A stretch of 64,000 nucleotides of DNA from Anaerolineaceae bacterium (GCA_020634115.1 JACKCH010000012.1:744001-808000); one strand, 5' to 3'. Positions 44,330-54,231 are shown, counted from the stretch's first letter. Numbers and translations: made by a program. The notes: a model not told the origin generated them from the letters alone.

Positions 44330-45352
44330 ATGAAACGACATCTGTTCACCCTGACCTTGCTTGCTCTAATCCTGGCCGCTGGTATTCCTGCTCTGGCACA
44401 AGACACTGTTGGCGTCAGCGCCGAAGTGATCGCGGCCTACCCAAATCCCAATGTCATCCCCCTCGAAATTGACGATTCCCTGCTGTATGACCGGGCGTAT
44501 CGCTCGGTGGAAGGCGAAATGCAAGTGTTTGACGCCCCCAACGGCAATCTGATTGAAACCACCGGGGACGGCTTTAGCTACGTCACCATCTACAATACCG
44601 GCGTGGCCGAAGGCTGGGCGCAGATCGCCCCCGATAAATGGGTCCGTACCGATAACCTCACGGAGGTGCTTCCGTCCCGATTTGCTGGGGTTCTGCTGCC
44701 CGATGAACCGCTGCCCTACACGATGGCCTGGACGATGCGTCACCTGCGGCCAGCCGAAACACCCGGCGGTGAACCTTCCGATAACAATCCCTTCCTCTAT
44801 CGCTATACCCGCGTCAACCTGTACGCCTCCGTTGAAGTGGATGGCTATACCTGGTATCAGATCGGGGAAAACCAGTGGGTACACCAGTTCAACGTCGCCA
44901 AAATTGAGCCGATTGAGCGCCCGGCAGACATAGATACCGAAAAGTGGGTTGGTGTTGACCTTTATGAACAGGTCGCCATCGCCTATGAAGGGGATAAGCC
45001 GGTCTTCGCCACGCTGATCTCCTCCGGGCTGAAGGACTGGGGAACCAACGAAGGCTTGTTCCACATTTACGTGCGCTACGAACGCACCCCGATGAGCGGC
45101 GCGTACCAGCAGCCGGACTTTTACTACTTGCAAGATGTCCCCTGGACAATGTACTTCGACCACGACATCGCCCTGCACGGCACCTACTGGCACGACGGCT
45201 TCGGCTACCGTCACAGTCATGGCTGTGTGAACCTCTCGATCACGGACTCGCACTGGCTGTATGAGTGGAGCGCCACTGAATGGGACTTCACCGTGCCGAA
45301 CGATACCGGCGCAGCGGTGTATGTCTACAGCAGCGGCGAGTACGACGACTAA
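44330..45352 (+). CDS. Secreted L,D-transpeptidase (YkuD)
   Basis: A 340-aa protein with a Sec signal peptide (LFTLTLLALILAAGIPALA, cleavage after ALA), two SH3-like segments before residue about 190, and a YkuD catalytic domain. The active-site motif reads HDIALHGTYWHDGFGYRHSHG, with the catalytic Cys299 in HSHGCVNLS, so all essential residues are there. Family role: cross-linking of peptidoglycan peptides (3-3) or anchoring of proteins. A terminator follows and it is transcribed alone. Confidence 0.93.
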   Translation: MKRHLFTLTLLALILAAGIPALAQDTVGVSAEVIAAYPNPNVIPLEIDDSLLYDRAYRSVEGEMQVFDAPNGNLIETTGDGFSYVTIYNTGVAEGWAQIAPDKWVRTDNLTEVLPSRFAGVLLPDEPLPYTMAWTMRHLRPAETPGGEPSDNNPFLYRYTRVNLYASVEVDGYTWYQIGENQWVHQFNVAKIEPIERPADIDTEKWVGVDLYEQVAIAYEGDKPVFATLISSGLKDWGTNEGLFHIYVRYERTPMSGAYQQPDFYYLQDVPWTMYFDHDIALHGTYWHDGFGYRHSHGCVNLSITDSHWLYEWSATEWDFTVPNDTGAAVYVYSSGEYDD

Positions 45353-45381
45353 ACCCGCACCAGCCCCACATCAACAAACCC

Positions 45382-45411
45382 AAAAGGGAGGCTAGCGAGC
45401 CTTCCTTTTTT
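45382..45411 (+). terminator. Intrinsic terminator of L,D-transpeptidase gene
   Basis: A stem AAAAGGGAGGCT / AGCCTTCCTTTTT with one GU pair and loop AGCG, with a T-run built in. Confidence 0.88.
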
Positions 45412-45528
45412 GATTCTCCATTTCTCGCCAAACACCTCCCATCATGCACGATGGCGGTTTCGATCACACCTTGCGGCCTCGCATCCGGCTAGTACAATTA
45501 AGGCATATCGCCCTGCCAGGAGAACCCC

Positions 45529-48500
45529 ATGGCCGACAGCCTCTTTGATAACCGTTATCGCTATGACTACATTTATCCGCGTGGACGCTCCGGCGAAACC
45601 CTGCGAGCGGTAGACACCCTGGATAATGACCGGTTGGTCGTCGTCAAACGTCCCGCTCCCAACGATGCCCCCCCGATCCGCGCCGGGCAGGAAGTCAGCA
45701 TCCTCAACGAGCGTAAAGCCTTGCAACGGTTAGAAGGCCACCCGGCAGCCACCGCTCTGTTGGGTAGTGGGCAGTTCGTGGTGGGAGGTGTGGCACACCA
45801 ATACATCGTGATGGAACGCGGCCTAGGGACGATGCTGGATGAACTGGTACGCGACCTGGCGGCGCGGGGCGAACGCCTGCCAGAATTGGAAATGCTGGTC
45901 ATCCTGGACGGGCTGCTCGACCTGTTACAGATCGCTCACGAGCGCGATATCGTCTACAATGACGTGGACGCCAAGCACCTGTTCTGGGATCGTGACAATT
46001 ACCGCCTGAAAGTGATTGACTGGGGAAACGCCGTCTTTTTAGAAGGCGACGAAACTACCCCCCAGGGCATTAGCCGCCAGAGTGACGTTTTCCAAGTTGG
46101 GCAACTCCTGTATTACATCGTCAGTGGCGGTGGTCGGGCGGATTTACCCCGTGACGCAGGCGAGGATTTCCTGGTCAACCTGGGTCACGATGCTGAACAC
46201 GTCTCTCCGCGCCTGCAACAGATTATCAGCAAGGCGGCACACCCCAATGCCCGACTGCGTTACAGTGCGATTGCGTATCTGAGAAAAGATTTAACCGATT
46301 ATCGCGGCCCACTGGAACGGGAGCGCAACAGCATCCTGGGGCGGGTCAATGAGCGGCTGCGTCACAATCGGAGCAAAGACGAACTTCAGTCCATGCTGGA
46401 ATTGCTGGAGCCGGTGCTGGCCTCCGATCCCGGTTTTCCACAATCCCGGCAAACCTACCGGGAAATTCTGGCACGGCTGCGCGACCTGGAAGTCGCCGCT
46501 GATCTGGATGCCGTCCGCATCTATCTGGAAAGTGGCAGTTGGCAGCGCGCCGCCCGATTGCTAAGTGATTTACGCCCCCGCGCACGAGACGACTTGGCGA
46601 TCACGGTGAATCTGCTGCGTGATTGGGCGGAAACCCTGCAAACTGCTAATCTCGGCGAAACACCTCAACCCATTCTGGATGCCATAACGCTCATTTTTGA
46701 AAACCACCCGGTACGGGCTGCCAATACCCTGCTGACAAACGTCACCAGCGAAGCAACTTACCCAACACAACTCCTCATGGCGGAGCGTATTTCGGCCTAT
46801 GTGCCAGATGTTCTGCTGTTGCAACCCAATCTTTACCGAATTGAGATCGCACTGGCACACCTGGCATCAGAAGGCGTAGCGGTAGCCGAACCCCGCGCTT
46901 TGATGGCAACAATTCGCCAAACATTGAACACCCTGGCTGAGATGAGTCCGGCTAACATGGTTGACCTCCGCGACGGCTACCGCGCCGTTGTGGATGAAAT
47001 CACCGCGTTGGGGACACTGCTCGAAACCTTACAACGAACGGGTATCCCACAGGATGCAATCCCGCTTCCCGCGTTGGATCGCACCCTGAATGCGGCGATG
47101 GCATTGGCCGATAACATGCATGTCGTTGGTCGACAGGCCACCGCCAGCCCGCGTGATGCGCTGGCGGCCCTGGATAGCAGTCGAACGATTGACCCCGCTA
47201 ACCCCGTATGGGGAGCCGTAGGCCGCCTACTGGATGGACTGTATGAACTGCTTGGCAGCTATCAGACATATGTCCCGGCGGCGGATGGTTCAGATTTAGG
47301 AAGCTGGCTGCACGACTCCCATGAAGACCTCATCCCGTTCACTGAGCGGCTGTTTGATGAAATGCTCCTGGGCATGGTGCAGGGACTTGAAGCTGCCGCC
47401 GAAGCATGGGAAAGCTACTCCGAATGCACGATTCTGGGCAACCGCGTGGGAACGATCAGCACACTGAATGATGCGGCAGACGCTATTGGCACAGTCAGTC
47501 CAACCCTGGCCGGATGGTTGAACCAGCTTCGCGCTATAATCAGCAACGCACATTATATCGAACGCCATACCTTATTTGGCGGTTTGGGACGACTGCTCGC
47601 CGATGGCTGGGAGGCCTTCGACAAAGGTAGGCTACCGGACGCCGAGCGATTGGGAAATCAGTCGGTAGACATCGCCAGAACAGAGGCCGAGCAATTCGCA
47701 GCCTCCCGACTGGCACGGCTGGCCGAACTCTGTCGGGTGTGGCTGGAACGCAGCGGCCCAGCTAACCGTAAGGGCGTAAAAACGGCGCTGAACACCGTCG
47801 AAACCCTGTACACAGACGAAGAAAACAGCCTCCAGGAAGACTTCGCGGCGCAAATGCCAAGCAAAGAAACCTATCTAAAGGCGATGGGCAAAGGGCTGGT
47901 CGAACTCTACAACCGGAGCAGCACTGCCGGGCTCCGAATCCTGTTCGCCCACTATATTTTCCTGGGGGCACTGGACGCCCACAATGGCGCATTAGAGGAT
48001 GCCGATTTCTGGCGTGAGGCGGCGGTCAAAGCGTTAGGCGAATTCGGGGAACGGCACCCGCTCACCCGAGCGCTGGCGGAATTCACCGAACGACGGCGGG
48101 ATTTAAATGCCGCAGCGGTCATTTTAAACCAGGTCAATGGGGGCTTTGCCCTGGCAACACTGGAAACCACGCGCCGCAAACTGGAAGATAACCCGCAATC
48201 TCGCACACTGGCCGCCGGAATCCACAGCCTGCGTGAACTGGACGCCGCCGTGCGAGATTGGTCGGATGGCGAGTTCCGTTCCGCCGGAATCAAGCTGGAA
48301 AACGCCATTAAGGATATTGCTGAAGTGGAACAAGCCGCAGCAATTACCCTGACCGGGTATCGTTCCTGGCTGATGGAGTTGAATGCGGCGGCGGCGGAAC
48401 TGCACAACCTTTCCCGTATGATGCACCAGGCAATTGAACAGCACCCCACCGAACCACCGGAAATCATCGCCTCGGCACACCACCGCATGGCCGAAGTCAC

Positions 48501-49899
48501 CACCCGCTTGCTAGGCGAGGCCTATGCCGCGACCCTGCGCGGATGGCGCGATACCTATACAGCATTTGTCGAGGTCTATACCGATCATTCCGTGCGCCGC
48601 AGCGAACGGTTGAATCGCTTTAACCAACTCTTCCGCGCCATGTTTATTGACCGCCACCCGGCCTATCCCCTCTATCGGCACTGGCATCAGGTCACGGAAG
48701 ACTCGCCGGAATTCCCCGCACCGCCGACGGATGAACCCACCCCCCGCCTGGCAGAGGGAGACGATATTGCCGAAAGCGAGTATCGCGGTTCGCGTTACGC
48801 CGACCAACCGGATACCGGGAGCGCTATCCGTCTGCCGCGCATCTCGCGGCGATTAGTCTTGAGCGGAGTCGGCTTGGTGGCACTCCTCGCTGTTTTGATC
48901 GTCTTGGGCGGTGCATTAGGAGATCAAGGCACGACAGAACCCACCATCGCCGTGACCATCACCGACACACCAACTTATGATCCGTCCGGTACAGCCATCG
49001 CTGTACTGGCGCTGAGTGCAACAACTAATGCAAGCCAGCCACCTACCGCGACACTTGACCCGGCGCAGGTTACGCCGACGCTGCTGCCTGAAACCGGCGC
49101 ATTCATAACACCCACCATCCGGCCTACTCTGGTCAGTGTGGATGGGTCGCCACCGCCGAGTAGTACGCCAACCAATACGAATACACCCACTGATACTGCT
49201 ATACCTACCGCTACAGAGACGCCGACGATTACCCCTACGCCAACCAGCACTTCAACACCCACGCCAACAACTACCGCGACACTGCCCCCAGAAGGCTTAC
49301 AGGGGCCACAGGACTTGCTGGCGCTGTTCAACCGTCTGCCTGCTCTGCCCTGGAACAGCGAAGATTTCTTATTGGTACAGGCTATTGATGCCTCCTACTG
49401 GCGATTGGGATCGAGTCCGGGAAGTGAGGAAGAAGAAGTCGTCATCACCCTGCCTGCTGACCTGCTGGAAACATACTTTGGCAACAACGCCGCCAACCGA
49501 ATCCGGCGTATGGAAGTGGAGCTGACACTGACCAGCCATCTACCATCCCTCTTGGAGGCGAACCAGGTGTATTTTGGGGCGCTGCTGCAGGACGCGGATA
49601 ATCCCACACAGATCGCCGGGGTGAATATTCAACTAGTACAGCCTGGTGTTATCAATATCGGTCATCGAACCGGGAGCGAAACAACGACCATCAGCCAGCG
49701 TTCGGTCAGTATTCCCGGTGGGCGCATTCGCCTCGAACGTGACCCGGTGAACGGTAGTATCACGGTGTTTTACAACGGGGAACAGATTGGCCCGGTGATA
49801 CCCTTTACCGGAGCGAATACGCCTATCCTGCCAGTGCTGTATGTTCGGGGCGGCGGCGTGGTGGTGAGTGTAACCAGTTGGTCGGTCACTCTACGATAG
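45529..49899 (+). CDS. Giant transmembrane protein with atypical kinase domain
   Basis: A 1456-aa protein. Residues about 1-270 form a Hanks-like kinase fold: Lys40 (VVVKR), a likely alpha-C Glu61, and the catalytic loop HERDIVYNDVDAKHLF. In that loop Asp145 stays, but the usual HRDLKPxN is YNDVDAKH: Lys becomes Asp and Asn becomes His. The DFG reads DWG (Asp164). It may be a weak or pseudo-kinase. Residues about 270-1090 are helical repeats. A helix (about 1108-1130) crosses the membrane, followed by a Thr/Pro-rich linker (about 1137-1255) and a beta-rich C-terminal domain that looks lectin-like, placed outside. Start: AGGAG before the ATG. Confidence 0.8.
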   Translation: MADSLFDNRYRYDYIYPRGRSGETLRAVDTLDNDRLVVVKRPAPNDAPPIRAGQEVSILNERKALQRLEGHPAATALLGSGQFVVGGVAHQYIVMERGLGTMLDELVRDLAARGERLPELEMLVILDGLLDLLQIAHERDIVYNDVDAKHLFWDRDNYRLKVIDWGNAVFLEGDETTPQGISRQSDVFQVGQLLYYIVSGGGRADLPRDAGEDFLVNLGHDAEHVSPRLQQIISKAAHPNARLRYSAIAYLRKDLTDYRGPLERERNSILGRVNERLRHNRSKDELQSMLELLEPVLASDPGFPQSRQTYREILARLRDLEVAADLDAVRIYLESGSWQRAARLLSDLRPRARDDLAITVNLLRDWAETLQTANLGETPQPILDAITLIFENHPVRAANTLLTNVTSEATYPTQLLMAERISAYVPDVLLLQPNLYRIEIALAHLASEGVAVAEPRALMATIRQTLNTLAEMSPANMVDLRDGYRAVVDEITALGTLLETLQRTGIPQDAIPLPALDRTLNAAMALADNMHVVGRQATASPRDALAALDSSRTIDPANPVWGAVGRLLDGLYELLGSYQTYVPAADGSDLGSWLHDSHEDLIPFTERLFDEMLLGMVQGLEAAAEAWESYSECTILGNRVGTISTLNDAADAIGTVSPTLAGWLNQLRAIISNAHYIERHTLFGGLGRLLADGWEAFDKGRLPDAERLGNQSVDIARTEAEQFAASRLARLAELCRVWLERSGPANRKGVKTALNTVETLYTDEENSLQEDFAAQMPSKETYLKAMGKGLVELYNRSSTAGLRILFAHYIFLGALDAHNGALEDADFWREAAVKALGEFGERHPLTRALAEFTERRRDLNAAAVILNQVNGGFALATLETTRRKLEDNPQSRTLAAGIHSLRELDAAVRDWSDGEFRSAGIKLENAIKDIAEVEQAAAITLTGYRSWLMELNAAAAELHNLSRMMHQAIEQHPTEPPEIIASAHHRMAEVTTRLLGEAYAATLRGWRDTYTAFVEVYTDHSVRRSERLNRFNQLFRAMFIDRHPAYPLYRHWHQVTEDSPEFPAPPTDEPTPRLAEGDDIAESEYRGSRYADQPDTGSAIRLPRISRRLVLSGVGLVALLAVLIVLGGALGDQGTTEPTIAVTITDTPTYDPSGTAIAVLALSATTNASQPPTATLDPAQVTPTLLPETGAFITPTIRPTLVSVDGSPPPSSTPTNTNTPTDTAIPTATETPTITPTPTSTSTPTPTTTATLPPEGLQGPQDLLALFNRLPALPWNSEDFLLVQAIDASYWRLGSSPGSEEEEVVITLPADLLETYFGNNAANRIRRMEVELTLTSHLPSLLEANQVYFGALLQDADNPTQIAGVNIQLVQPGVINIGHRTGSETTTISQRSVSIPGGRIRLERDPVNGSITVFYNGEQIGPVIPFTGANTPILPVLYVRGGGVVVSVTSWSVTLR

Positions 49900-49915
49900 C
49901 AGTTGTTTGAAAAAT

Positions 49916-49940
49916 GGGCGAGTGAAAGACCCGCCCCTAC
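49916..49940. repeat. Inverted repeat with CTAC flank
   Basis: GGGCGAGT / ACCCGCCC with one mismatch, loop GAAAG, followed by CTAC. It lies 17 bases after the giant-protein stop. No T-run, so not a clear terminator. Confidence 0.5.
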
Positions 49941-50127
49941 CCCCTAGAATAGTCGGGCGTTACAGCCTCTGTTTTAATCTTCTCTTTTCCTGTATCAAGC
50001 ATTTTCCAGGCTTGAATCTCAGCGATTCCAGAGTCGCCCACTTTTTTAGAAATCTTTATTATGCTTTTTGGCAAACTCAGTGTAAACTAAATACAAACCG
50101 TTTCCTAACTTATTACAGGGGACAGCG

Positions 50128-50472
50128 ATGTTTAACGAAACTGATTCTAATAACCCTGGATGGCTAGAAGAATTCGAGCAGTTAGCAAACGACCAGCTTG
50201 GGCAAGGATCATCCTGCCCACAGGTTCACCCTGTGATTGAGCGGTGGCTGAACAAATTGCTTGATAGCGACCCGCCTGAGTCCCGCGATTCAGTCGCCCA
50301 GGCGATGGCCTGTCTTTCTACGGAGATTCTTTACAACGCCCCACCGGAGCTTGTGGATACCCTCCTAAAGACTGTCACAGAAGACGACCTGGCATTATGG
50401 ATTGAACATGTCCTGTTAGTGGGTCGTGCTTTTGAAATTTCCCTGCACAACGGCGAGCTGGACGATCTTTAG
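50128..50472 (+). CDS. Acidic small helical protein, unknown
   Basis: A 114-aa acidic, mostly helical protein without membrane segment or known domain. The ATG has AGGGGA ten bases upstream. The paired Leu/Ile pattern (IERWLNKLLDSD, VDTLLKTV) suggests a helical bundle. It is followed by a two-way terminator shared with the convergent gene, so it is its own unit. I do not recognise it. Confidence 0.65.
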   Translation: MFNETDSNNPGWLEEFEQLANDQLGQGSSCPQVHPVIERWLNKLLDSDPPESRDSVAQAMACLSTEILYNAPPELVDTLLKTVTEDDLALWIEHVLLVGRAFEISLHNGELDDL

Positions 50473-50503
50473 TGCTGGGATTGCTATCCGCATCCCAATA
50501 AAA

Positions 50504-50540
50504 ACAAACAGTGGCGATTCGCAACTCGCCATTGTTTTCC
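50504..50540. terminator. Two-way intrinsic terminator
   Basis: A 12-bp stem with one GU pair (AAACAGTGGCGA / TCGCCATTGTTT), loop TTCGCAAC, with A-run on the left and T-run on the right. It separates the convergent genes at 50472 and 50570. Confidence 0.85.
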
Positions 50541-50569
50541 AGATCAGACCCGTTTGATCGTTTGCCAAC

Positions 50570-51043
50570 CTAACGCAGCACCTCCCCAGAGACAATCGTG
50601 TGTGAGCCATTAGTATAATAGATGCGGTAGCTGTGCCCATTGGCAAAGCCATACCCAACCTGCCGCGAAACTGGGAAGCGATGCGCCCCGATCATCAGGT
50701 AATAAGGTGATAAAAACGGAACTGGCAGCCGTTCCACCAAGTTCACGCAGCCATCCACCGACGACACACCATTCAGGTCAGCCTGGAACGACAGCCAGAC
50801 AAGGATCATCCCACCCACAAACACCGCACACGCAAACCAGGCAATCGCGGTGATCTGCAAAAACAGACCAACAACAGCCAGCCCGCCAGCAAGCATACCC
50901 CAATCACGCGATACCAATCTAATTCGCCGTGACAACACTTCGCGTTGGTGACGACTTAAGCGACCCTGTCGGTTGTCAGAGAGATCAACAGCCGTAAAGT
51001 TCAAAGTCGCTACCAACAGGATATAGGGATTAGGACGCATCAT
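50570..51043 (-). CDS. Two-helix membrane protein, unknown
   Basis: A 157-aa protein with two transmembrane helices (about 47-64 and 66-84), after an Arg-rich 20-residue stretch (RQGRLSRHQREVLSRRIRL). The C-terminal 60 residues are soluble and Tyr-rich. GAGGG lies before the ATG at 51043; a longer frame exists but has no ribosome site. It has no recognised domain. Confidence 0.6.
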   Translation of the reverse strand: MMRPNPYILLVATLNFTAVDLSDNRQGRLSRHQREVLSRRIRLVSRDWGMLAGGLAVVGLFLQITAIAWFACAVFVGGMILVWLSFQADLNGVSSVDGCVNLVERLPVPFLSPYYLMIGAHRFPVSRQVGYGFANGHSYRIYYTNGSHTIVSGEVLR

Positions 51044-51259
51044 GATGATACCCTCTGGGGCAAAACGGAAGCGATGGATTGATCGTTCAGTGACAGCAAG
51101 CACACCTGGTTTGCCTCGACACACAGGCGGCAGACTGGCATATCAATCCAGCATTCAGCACTTCCAACAACCTTATTTACGAAAATATCGTGGGGGAAAG
51201 TGATGAAGAAAGACTCTTGAAACAAACAATACCTTCTTATTTTATGACTATTCAAATGG

Positions 51260-51284
51260 AAAAATCCCCCCAGAATATGGGGGA
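51260..51284 (-). terminator. Intrinsic terminator of the hydrolase/VOC operon
   Basis: On the minus strand TCCCCCA / TGGGGGGA with a short loop, followed by TTTTT. Confidence 0.8.
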
Positions 51285-51412
51285 CACAAAGTCATAAAAT
51301 ATCCCTTAGTTGCTGGCCTCTAGCTACCGGTTTATTAACCCTTTATCCGGTAGCACCCTAATACTTCCGCTTGTCCGAAGACCGGTTGGCTCAATCAGAT
51401 CGTGGATACGGT

Positions 51413-52192
51413 TCACGCCAGTGCAGCTTCAATCCGTAGCGAAACACCACAGGCGGCGGCGGGGTCAACCTGCCGGGGAGTGTTCCCCAACAAAGTCAGG
51501 CTGTGGAGTGGCGTTTTACCTCGCGCCAGATAAGCCTGTAAATCAGGAGTCACGGCGGGAATCAGGCGCAGTTTCGCACCTAGAAGCAGGAATATAGTCA
51601 TTTGTGCCGTACTGCGCCAGGGCGATACACCCAGTAAAGCGGTATAGCCGTTGATCGTTGCAGAGTCCAAAGCCGGTACCAGCACATCCAGGCCGGTTAT
51701 GCCAACGACCCCGTTAGCGTGCTGAGTCTTATCGGGCGTATCCGGCACGCGCAAGTTACGCGGAGTTTCATCCTCTATCAAAAAGGGAGACATCCCACCC
51801 GCGATGGAAGCTGTCAGCCAGCGCATTACCACGCCATCCGTCCGATTGCGCTGGCCGGGAACAACCGCACCTACCTGGACACCGCGTTCCTGTAAGCCAG
51901 GGATAGCCGCTTCCAGGTCATCAACCAACAGCGCATATCCGGCAAGACCTTCCCCACTCTGCACCAACCCGCTGAAATCCGCCGCGTGGTCATCGCTTCG
52001 TGGGTCGCCCGTCAGTGCCAGCAGTTCGAGGTAACAGCCATCCTGAAAACAGACGAGGGCGTTGTGGGTCGTGCCGCTAGCGTGTCTGCCACCATAGAAA
52101 ACCGTGAATCCCAGGGCGCGATAGTCCGCCATCGCGGTATCCAGGTCGTGTACGGCGATAATCACATGGTCAAGCCGGAAAGTCATCATCAT
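51413..52192 (-). CDS. VOC/glyoxalase-like protein
   Basis: A 259-aa protein of the glyoxalase-like (Glyoxalase_3-type) VOC superfamily. The first module (RLDHVIIAVHDLDTAMADY, YGGRHASGTTHNALVCF, YLELLAL) has the early His and the late Glu used as metal ligands. The second is degenerate. Such proteins bind small hydrophobic ligands or act as dioxygenases or resistance proteins; function here is open. The ATG overlaps the upstream hydrolase stop by one base (TAATG), so both are one operon. Confidence 0.85.
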   Translation of the reverse strand: MMMTFRLDHVIIAVHDLDTAMADYRALGFTVFYGGRHASGTTHNALVCFQDGCYLELLALTGDPRSDDHAADFSGLVQSGEGLAGYALLVDDLEAAIPGLQERGVQVGAVVPGQRNRTDGVVMRWLTASIAGGMSPFLIEDETPRNLRVPDTPDKTQHANGVVGITGLDVLVPALDSATINGYTALLGVSPWRSTAQMTIFLLLGAKLRLIPAVTPDLQAYLARGKTPLHSLTLLGNTPRQVDPAAACGVSLRIEAALA

Positions 52193-54087
52193 TACTCCGC
52201 AGGCCGTAGCGCGTCCACTGCGGGGAGAAATACGCCATTATAGAATTTTTCGGTCTCCGCATTCGGGCTGATTAACATAATCAGATAACCGACCTCGTCC
52301 TGCTCTGAAATGGCTAAAGAAGCTGTCATCGTATCCGTATTCAGCGTGTAAAATGACCAGATCAGGTCATTCGCAGTCCGTTCACCTTCACTTTCTGGAA
52401 AACCGGGGAGCCGCATCTGTTGCTGTAACAGGTCGCGTACTGCCGCCGCCCCGCCCGGCACCGACTGCTGAAACAACACGGTTGAACTCACCTCGGACTG
52501 GGCGTATATACCAGGCCTGATTTCGACCCAGGTATCCGGTATCACACTCACAAGGTTATAAGTATCGCTGGTGACGGGAACGGGGTTAAAGGTGTCTTCG
52601 GGCGCGATAAACCTTAAACCGGGCATATCACCAATACACGATGAATCGGGTTCACTGGTCGGGTCATTCACGAAGTCCAGCGCAACTTGCAAAGCACACA
52701 CATCCGAGCGTACTTCACCATGTCCCACACCAGGGAATACATATAAATAGCTGTTGGATAAGTCATCAGCCACCAACTGCGCCCAGGCCGGGGGTGTGAT
52801 TGGGTCGAACTCACCCGCCAGCAATAATGCCGGAATGTCGCTGTGAACCGGTTGATTCTCCGCGTTGTCCGCAGGCAATACACTCCAATGACCACATAGG
52901 CGAAAAGCAGATTCGGTGAGGCGGGTAAAACCACCCACAAAACTCGGCGGCAGCACCGCGCCGGTTGCTAAAGCCTGTTCCAACGAAGCCGACTGCATTT
53001 CCTCGGCGCACTGTACGGAGTAATAAAACGCTTCGCTCAGGCCAAGCGCACGATCCAGGTAATCCTGCACAATCATCCCATACACCTGCGCATCCTGATC
53101 CCGTAGTGCATAGATCAATTGCGGGATAGTCGGCAGTGCTTCTTTGCGATACATCAGGTTAAAAACGCTCTCAAGTACCATATCCCCGGTGAGGTAGACT
53201 GTGAACACTCCAGTTTGCTGTGATCGGATCGTAGTTTGAGCAGGTTCCGCATTGAGTTGTTCCACAATACTATAAAATACGGTTTCCAGATCAGGATACG
53301 CGGACTGACAAGCGGGCTGACCTGCACAAGTATCGAATAGCTGGCGATAAGCGCGGGCTAAATTGGGTCCAAACTCAAGATACAAATCAACCTGCAAGGG
53401 GTAAATCGAATCAAGAATTACGCTACGAATACCGTCAGGATAATCACGCATGGTCTCTAATGCGAGCTTCGAGCCATACGAAACACCGAACAGATTCCAC
53501 TGCTCGTAGTTCATGGCTTGGCGGATTGCCTCCAAATCAGCAGCGTTATTGACCGTATTATAAAGACTGAGATTCACGCCAGTTTCAACCAGGTGGTCAT
53601 GGCAGGTCATCAATGCCTGCTCTTCCCGCTGAGTATATTCCTCGATTGGCCGGGCTTCGCTGGCGATGTCATAGAGAGCAAACAGGAAATTAGGACAGTC
53701 CAGCGAAGGTTCGGAGCGCCCCACCCCACGCTGATCATAAAGAATAAAATTGCGATTTTCCAAAAAAGCGGCATAATTGGGGCGGAAAGTGTACTCTGGG
53801 AATTCCAACGCTGAACCACCAGGGCCACCGACTAGCAGGACAACCGGATCAGGTTCGGGAGTATCGCTGTTACTATGGACAAACGCCACCTCTAGCGTAA
53901 TCGTATCCCCGTCTGTATTCCCCCAATCCACCGGAACAGTTACCACACCGCAGTCAATATTCAGACCAGCAGGCTTGACGAACGGACAACGTCCTGGCTC
54001 AAAAACCGGGATAAATTCTTGAGCATAAACCGGAGCTAAGGTGGTCAAAAAGAAGAGCAGTGCGCCCAATATGCGTTTCAACATCAC
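52192..54087 (-). CDS. Secreted alpha/beta hydrolase, TAP-like peptidase
   Basis: A 631-aa secreted enzyme with a Sec signal peptide (MLKRILGALLFFLTTLAP, cleavage after VYA). It is an alpha/beta hydrolase with oxyanion GGPGGSALE, YDQRGVGRSEP, nucleophile Ser in GVSYGSKLALE, Asp in LLAGEFDPITPP and His in PGVGHGEV. A C-terminal TAP-like domain follows the Asp, then a further 100 residues that I cannot assign. Proline iminopeptidase and tripeptidyl aminopeptidase are the nearest groups. It comes first in an operon with the VOC gene. Confidence 0.9.
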   Translation of the reverse strand: MMLKRILGALLFFLTTLAPVYAQEFIPVFEPGRCPFVKPAGLNIDCGVVTVPVDWGNTDGDTITLEVAFVHSNSDTPEPDPVVLLVGGPGGSALEFPEYTFRPNYAAFLENRNFILYDQRGVGRSEPSLDCPNFLFALYDIASEARPIEEYTQREEQALMTCHDHLVETGVNLSLYNTVNNAADLEAIRQAMNYEQWNLFGVSYGSKLALETMRDYPDGIRSVILDSIYPLQVDLYLEFGPNLARAYRQLFDTCAGQPACQSAYPDLETVFYSIVEQLNAEPAQTTIRSQQTGVFTVYLTGDMVLESVFNLMYRKEALPTIPQLIYALRDQDAQVYGMIVQDYLDRALGLSEAFYYSVQCAEEMQSASLEQALATGAVLPPSFVGGFTRLTESAFRLCGHWSVLPADNAENQPVHSDIPALLLAGEFDPITPPAWAQLVADDLSNSYLYVFPGVGHGEVRSDVCALQVALDFVNDPTSEPDSSCIGDMPGLRFIAPEDTFNPVPVTSDTYNLVSVIPDTWVEIRPGIYAQSEVSSTVLFQQSVPGGAAAVRDLLQQQMRLPGFPESEGERTANDLIWSFYTLNTDTMTASLAISEQDEVGYLIMLISPNAETEKFYNGVFLPAVDALRPAE

Positions 54088-54172
54088 AACAATTCCCTAA
54101 TCTATCATTATCCAAATCGTGAAAGCGTTTTATATTACCCCATTTCACCATTTTTTTCTTTCAATTCGCACG

Positions 54173-54200
54173 AAAAAGGGACAAGCGTAAAGCCTGTCCC
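54173..54200 (-). terminator. Intrinsic terminator of aminotransferase gene
   Basis: On the minus strand GGGACAGGC / GCTTGTCCC (one GU pair), loop TTTAC, followed by TTTTT. Confidence 0.88.
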
Positions 54201-54231
54201 CATACCCATGCCATTAGATTCCGACTAGCGA

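Noticed and set aside
48940..49300. ACN/CCN-rich tract as a DNA repeat
   Set aside because: It is the coding sequence of the Thr/Pro-rich linker; the repetition is at protein level and irregular in the DNA.
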